Below, one piece after another: positions 7,405-9,156 of a stretch of DNA of 9,156 nucleotides (position 1 is the first letter of the stretch; each line of letters begins with the position of its first letter). The position numbers were made by a program, and so were the translations under genes. The stretch lies in NCBI GenBank assembly GCA_006226985.1, contig SBGC01000029.1, positions 1-9,156 on the forward strand, read 5' to 3'. The notes beneath the pieces are model-generated. The model ran no database searches. It was not told the origin of the DNA and saw only the letters and a list, made by a program, of their open reading frames with translations. This DNA is from Bacillota bacterium (GTDB taxonomy: Bacteria; Bacillota_I; Bacilli_A; Acholeplasmatales; Acholeplasmataceae).

Positions 7405-8414
7405 ACAAGCTCACTTTCAGTGATATGAATGATTTTAGCTACGCCTACTTTGGGGACAATAACAAATTGAAGCATATCACCTATATATTTTTTGTCTTTT
7501 TTAACTTGTTCTAAATAATCATGTGCACGCATAAAAGGTTCTTTAACTAAATCTCTTTGTATTAATAAATCTTTCACTTCTTCATAAAGAGCTTGATCTG
7601 TTTCACCAAGTTTTACCCCGATAGCAAGTGCAATAATCATGCCATAACTGACTGCTTCGCCATGCTTATAAACGAGATAATTGTGTTTTGCTTCAATGGC
7701 ATGACCAAAAGTGTGACCAAAGTTTAAAAACATGCGTTCTTTCTTATCATAAGGATCAATTAAAACAACATCTCTTTTTACTTGAATTGCCATTTGAATT
7801 TCTTTGATCGTTACAAAATCGTTATGTAATAAATAATGATATAAATGCTTATCTCCTATGAGACCCGCTTTAATCATTTCAGCTAAGCCATTGTTATATT
7901 CTCTTTTAGGTAGTGTATCTAAATATTTTGGATTAATATAGACGAGTTTTGGGTTATAAAAAGATCCTATTAAGTTCTTCCCTTCAATCAAATCAATGCC
8001 AACCTTACCACCAATACTGCTATCTACCATAGCGAGTAATGTTGTTGGAATTTGAATAAATGGAATACCGCGATAAAGTGTTGCAGCAACAAACCCTGCT
8101 AAATCACCGACAACTCCTCCACCAAATGCAACAATCATATGATTGCGTTTAATCCCTTTTTTGATCAGTTGGTGAATGACATCGTGATAAACATCAAATG
8201 ATTTTGATTCTTCACCTGATGGAAAAGTTACATATTCAATTTTAAAGCTTTTAAACGTTTCTCTAAGATGATCTTTATAGATACTAAAAACAGTCTCATC
8301 TGTAATCACAAACAACTTGTCATACGTATAGACTTTTTTTATCTCTGATTCTAAGTCACCTGTTCCATGATCATCTAAAAGAATCTCGTAATCTGGCATT
8401 TTAATATAGATCAA
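7401..8414 (-). CDS. aroB: 3-dehydroquinate synthase
   Basis: AroB cyclises DAHP to 3-dehydroquinate using NAD and a divalent metal, the second step of the shikimate pathway. The 337-residue protein is near the usual 340-360. Motifs include the NAD-binding GGGVVGD at 98-104, PTTLLAMVDSSIGGK at 123-137, and the metal ligands Glu179 (LAEMIK), His234 (NFGHTFGHAIE) and His251 (KHGEAV). GGKVGID and GKNLIGSF are also characteristic. The reading frame starts at TTG (8414): AGGA lies 6 nt upstream, and the extra residues form the expected first strand. The only nearby ATG (8399, codon 6) would put that SD 21 nt away, so TTG is preferred. It overlaps the tyrA end by 14 nt and the aroA start by 4 nt. 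Confidence 0.95.
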   Translation of the reverse strand: MIYIKMPDYEILLDDHGTGDLESEIKKVYTYDKLFVITDETVFSIYKDHLRETFKSFKIEYVTFPSGEESKSFDVYHDVIHQLIKKGIKRNHMIVAFGGGVVGDLAGFVAATLYRGIPFIQIPTTLLAMVDSSIGGKVGIDLIEGKNLIGSFYNPKLVYINPKYLDTLPKREYNNGLAEMIKAGLIGDKHLYHYLLHNDFVTIKEIQMAIQVKRDVVLIDPYDKKERMFLNFGHTFGHAIEAKHNYLVYKHGEAVSYGMIIALAIGVKLGETDQALYEEVKDLLIQRDLVKEPFMRAHDYLEQVKKDKKYIGDMLQFVIVPKVGVAKIIHITESELV

Positions 8415-9156
8415 ATGCTTTCCTTCTTTCTTTCGCTTCCTTCAAATACGTTTGAAGTTCTGCTTCATTGCCTTCTAATATCAATGATTTAATCTTTTCT
8501 AATTGCACTTCAAAATCGTTAATTTTGTTTAAAAGTGCTTCTTTATTTTCTAGAAATAATTCAGACCACATCACTTCATTGATTTTAGCAATTCTAGTTA
8601 AATCACGATATGAATCACCTGTAGCATCTTTAGTCATTGTTAAATGATCACTTTGAACAAGCGCTACTGCAAGAACATGTGTGAGTTGTGATGTAAATGC
8701 AATGAGTTCATCATGTGACTTGGCGTCCATCACTGTTATTTTACCAAATTGAAGTGAGTTTGCGATTTCACGTAGTAGTTTTTCATCTTTGTCAATTGAT
8801 CTTGAACCTTGAACAATCAAGAAATTTGCATTCTTGAAGATCTTCGCATCTCTTGATAAAAAACCACTTGTTTCTTTACCTGCCATCGGATGATGCGATG
8901 TATAAGATACACCTTTAGGGAGTAATTCTTCGAGTTCACTCATCATTTTCGTTTTTGTTCCACTAACATCTGTGATCACTTGACCTTTTTTAAAAAGCTC
9001 TAAGTTTTCTTTGACAAATTGCACGTTATGCTCTGGATATAAAGCTAAAATAACAAGGTCACATGATGATAATCGTTTTAAATTGTTATCATCTTGAATA
9101 AAACCTTGTTTGATGCCTGTCAACACATGATCATGATTTCTGTTATAAGCATAAAT
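8401..9156 (-). CDS. tyrA: Prephenate dehydrogenase, 5' end cut off by the window
   Basis: TyrA oxidatively decarboxylates prephenate to 4-hydroxyphenylpyruvate, the tyrosine precursor. The frame is open to the right edge (251 visible codons plus TAA). A GTG at 9126 is not the true start: the upstream codons read YAYNRNH in frame, as expected after the first strands of the Rossmann domain, so roughly the first 30 residues with the glycine-rich NAD loop lie outside. Visible motifs are CDLVILALYP, TDVSGTKT, the catalytic-region HHPMAGKE (visible residues about 88-95), SQLTHVLAVAL and a helical C-terminal half with SYRDLTRIA. It ends soon after the helical domain and so lacks the C-terminal ACT domain of Bacillus subtilis-type TyrA. 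Allosteric Tyr inhibition through ACT is therefore not expected. It overlaps aroB by 14 nt and is the first visible gene of the operon. Confidence 0.93.
   Translation of the reverse strand: MYAYNRNHDHVLTGIKQGFIQDDNNLKRLSSCDLVILALYPEHNVQFVKENLELFKKGQVITDVSGTKTKMMSELEELLPKGVSYTSHHPMAGKETSGFLSRDAKIFKNANFLIVQGSRSIDKDEKLLREIANSLQFGKITVMDAKSHDELIAFTSQLTHVLAVALVQSDHLTMTKDATGDSYRDLTRIAKINEVMWSELFLENKEALLNKINDFEVQLEKIKSLILEGNEAELQTYLKEAKERRKAFDLY
8421..8424 (-). promoter_or_regulatory. Shine-Dalgarno site that decides the TTG start of aroB
   Basis: AGGA within GAAGGAAAG on the minus strand ends 6 nt before the TTG at 8414, a normal spacing. The next possible start, the ATG at 8399, is 21 nt from this site. 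The site lies inside the tyrA coding region. Confidence 0.6.

Noticed and set aside
9124..9126. GTG as the start codon of tyrA
   Set aside because: In-frame codons upstream to the window edge encode residues expected in the Rossmann domain, and the glycine-rich loop is still missing, so the true start lies outside.

Overview
The window is about 9.2 kb of AT-rich DNA with every gene on the minus strand. It reads as a low-G+C Firmicutes/Tenericutes-type chromosome (Erysipelotrichia, Acholeplasma or Izemoplasma-like). This placement is inferred from composition and protein style, not from a search. Three genes (aroB, aroA and the chorismate mutase) end in TGA. The Trp codons I checked in recG, the metal ATPase, aroA, aroE and tyrA are all TGG. 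The standard stop assignment therefore holds, which argues against a Mycoplasma/Spiroplasma-type code. Nothing in base use marks an inserted island.

Right to left, in the direction of transcription, the first block (about 9156 to 4119) is a compact aromatic amino acid operon: tyrA (5' end cut by the window), aroB, aroA, a free-standing AroQ-type chorismate mutase, aroE and aroC. Each gene overlaps the next by 4 to 14 nt, two junctions are ATGA overlaps, and aroB appears to start at TTG. A short hairpin with a T7 tail follows aroC. The block covers DAHP to dehydroquinate (AroB), dehydroshikimate to shikimate (AroE), shikimate-3-phosphate to EPSP (AroA), EPSP to chorismate (AroC), chorismate to prephenate (mutase) and prephenate to hydroxyphenylpyruvate (TyrA). 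DAHP synthase, dehydroquinate dehydratase, shikimate kinase and prephenate dehydratase are not in the window.

The second block (about 4118 to 1562) is a self-contained metal-resistance unit. A probable promoter overlaps or abuts a palindromic ArsR/SmtB-type operator. It is followed by a CadC-like repressor that keeps both known metal-site residue sets, then an overlapping Zn/Cd/Pb P1B-type export ATPase and an intrinsic terminator. The likely logic is repression until metal releases the regulator, then metal efflux.

The third block (1 to about 1542) is recG, with its own extended -10 promoter and a leader of about 80 nt; its 3' end runs off the left edge.

I see no mobile elements, CRISPR arrays, tRNA or rRNA genes, and no evidence of a new system. 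The points worth a second look are the dual-site repressor with its operator, terminators built into stop codons, an altered GESH motif in AroC, and non-ATG starts.
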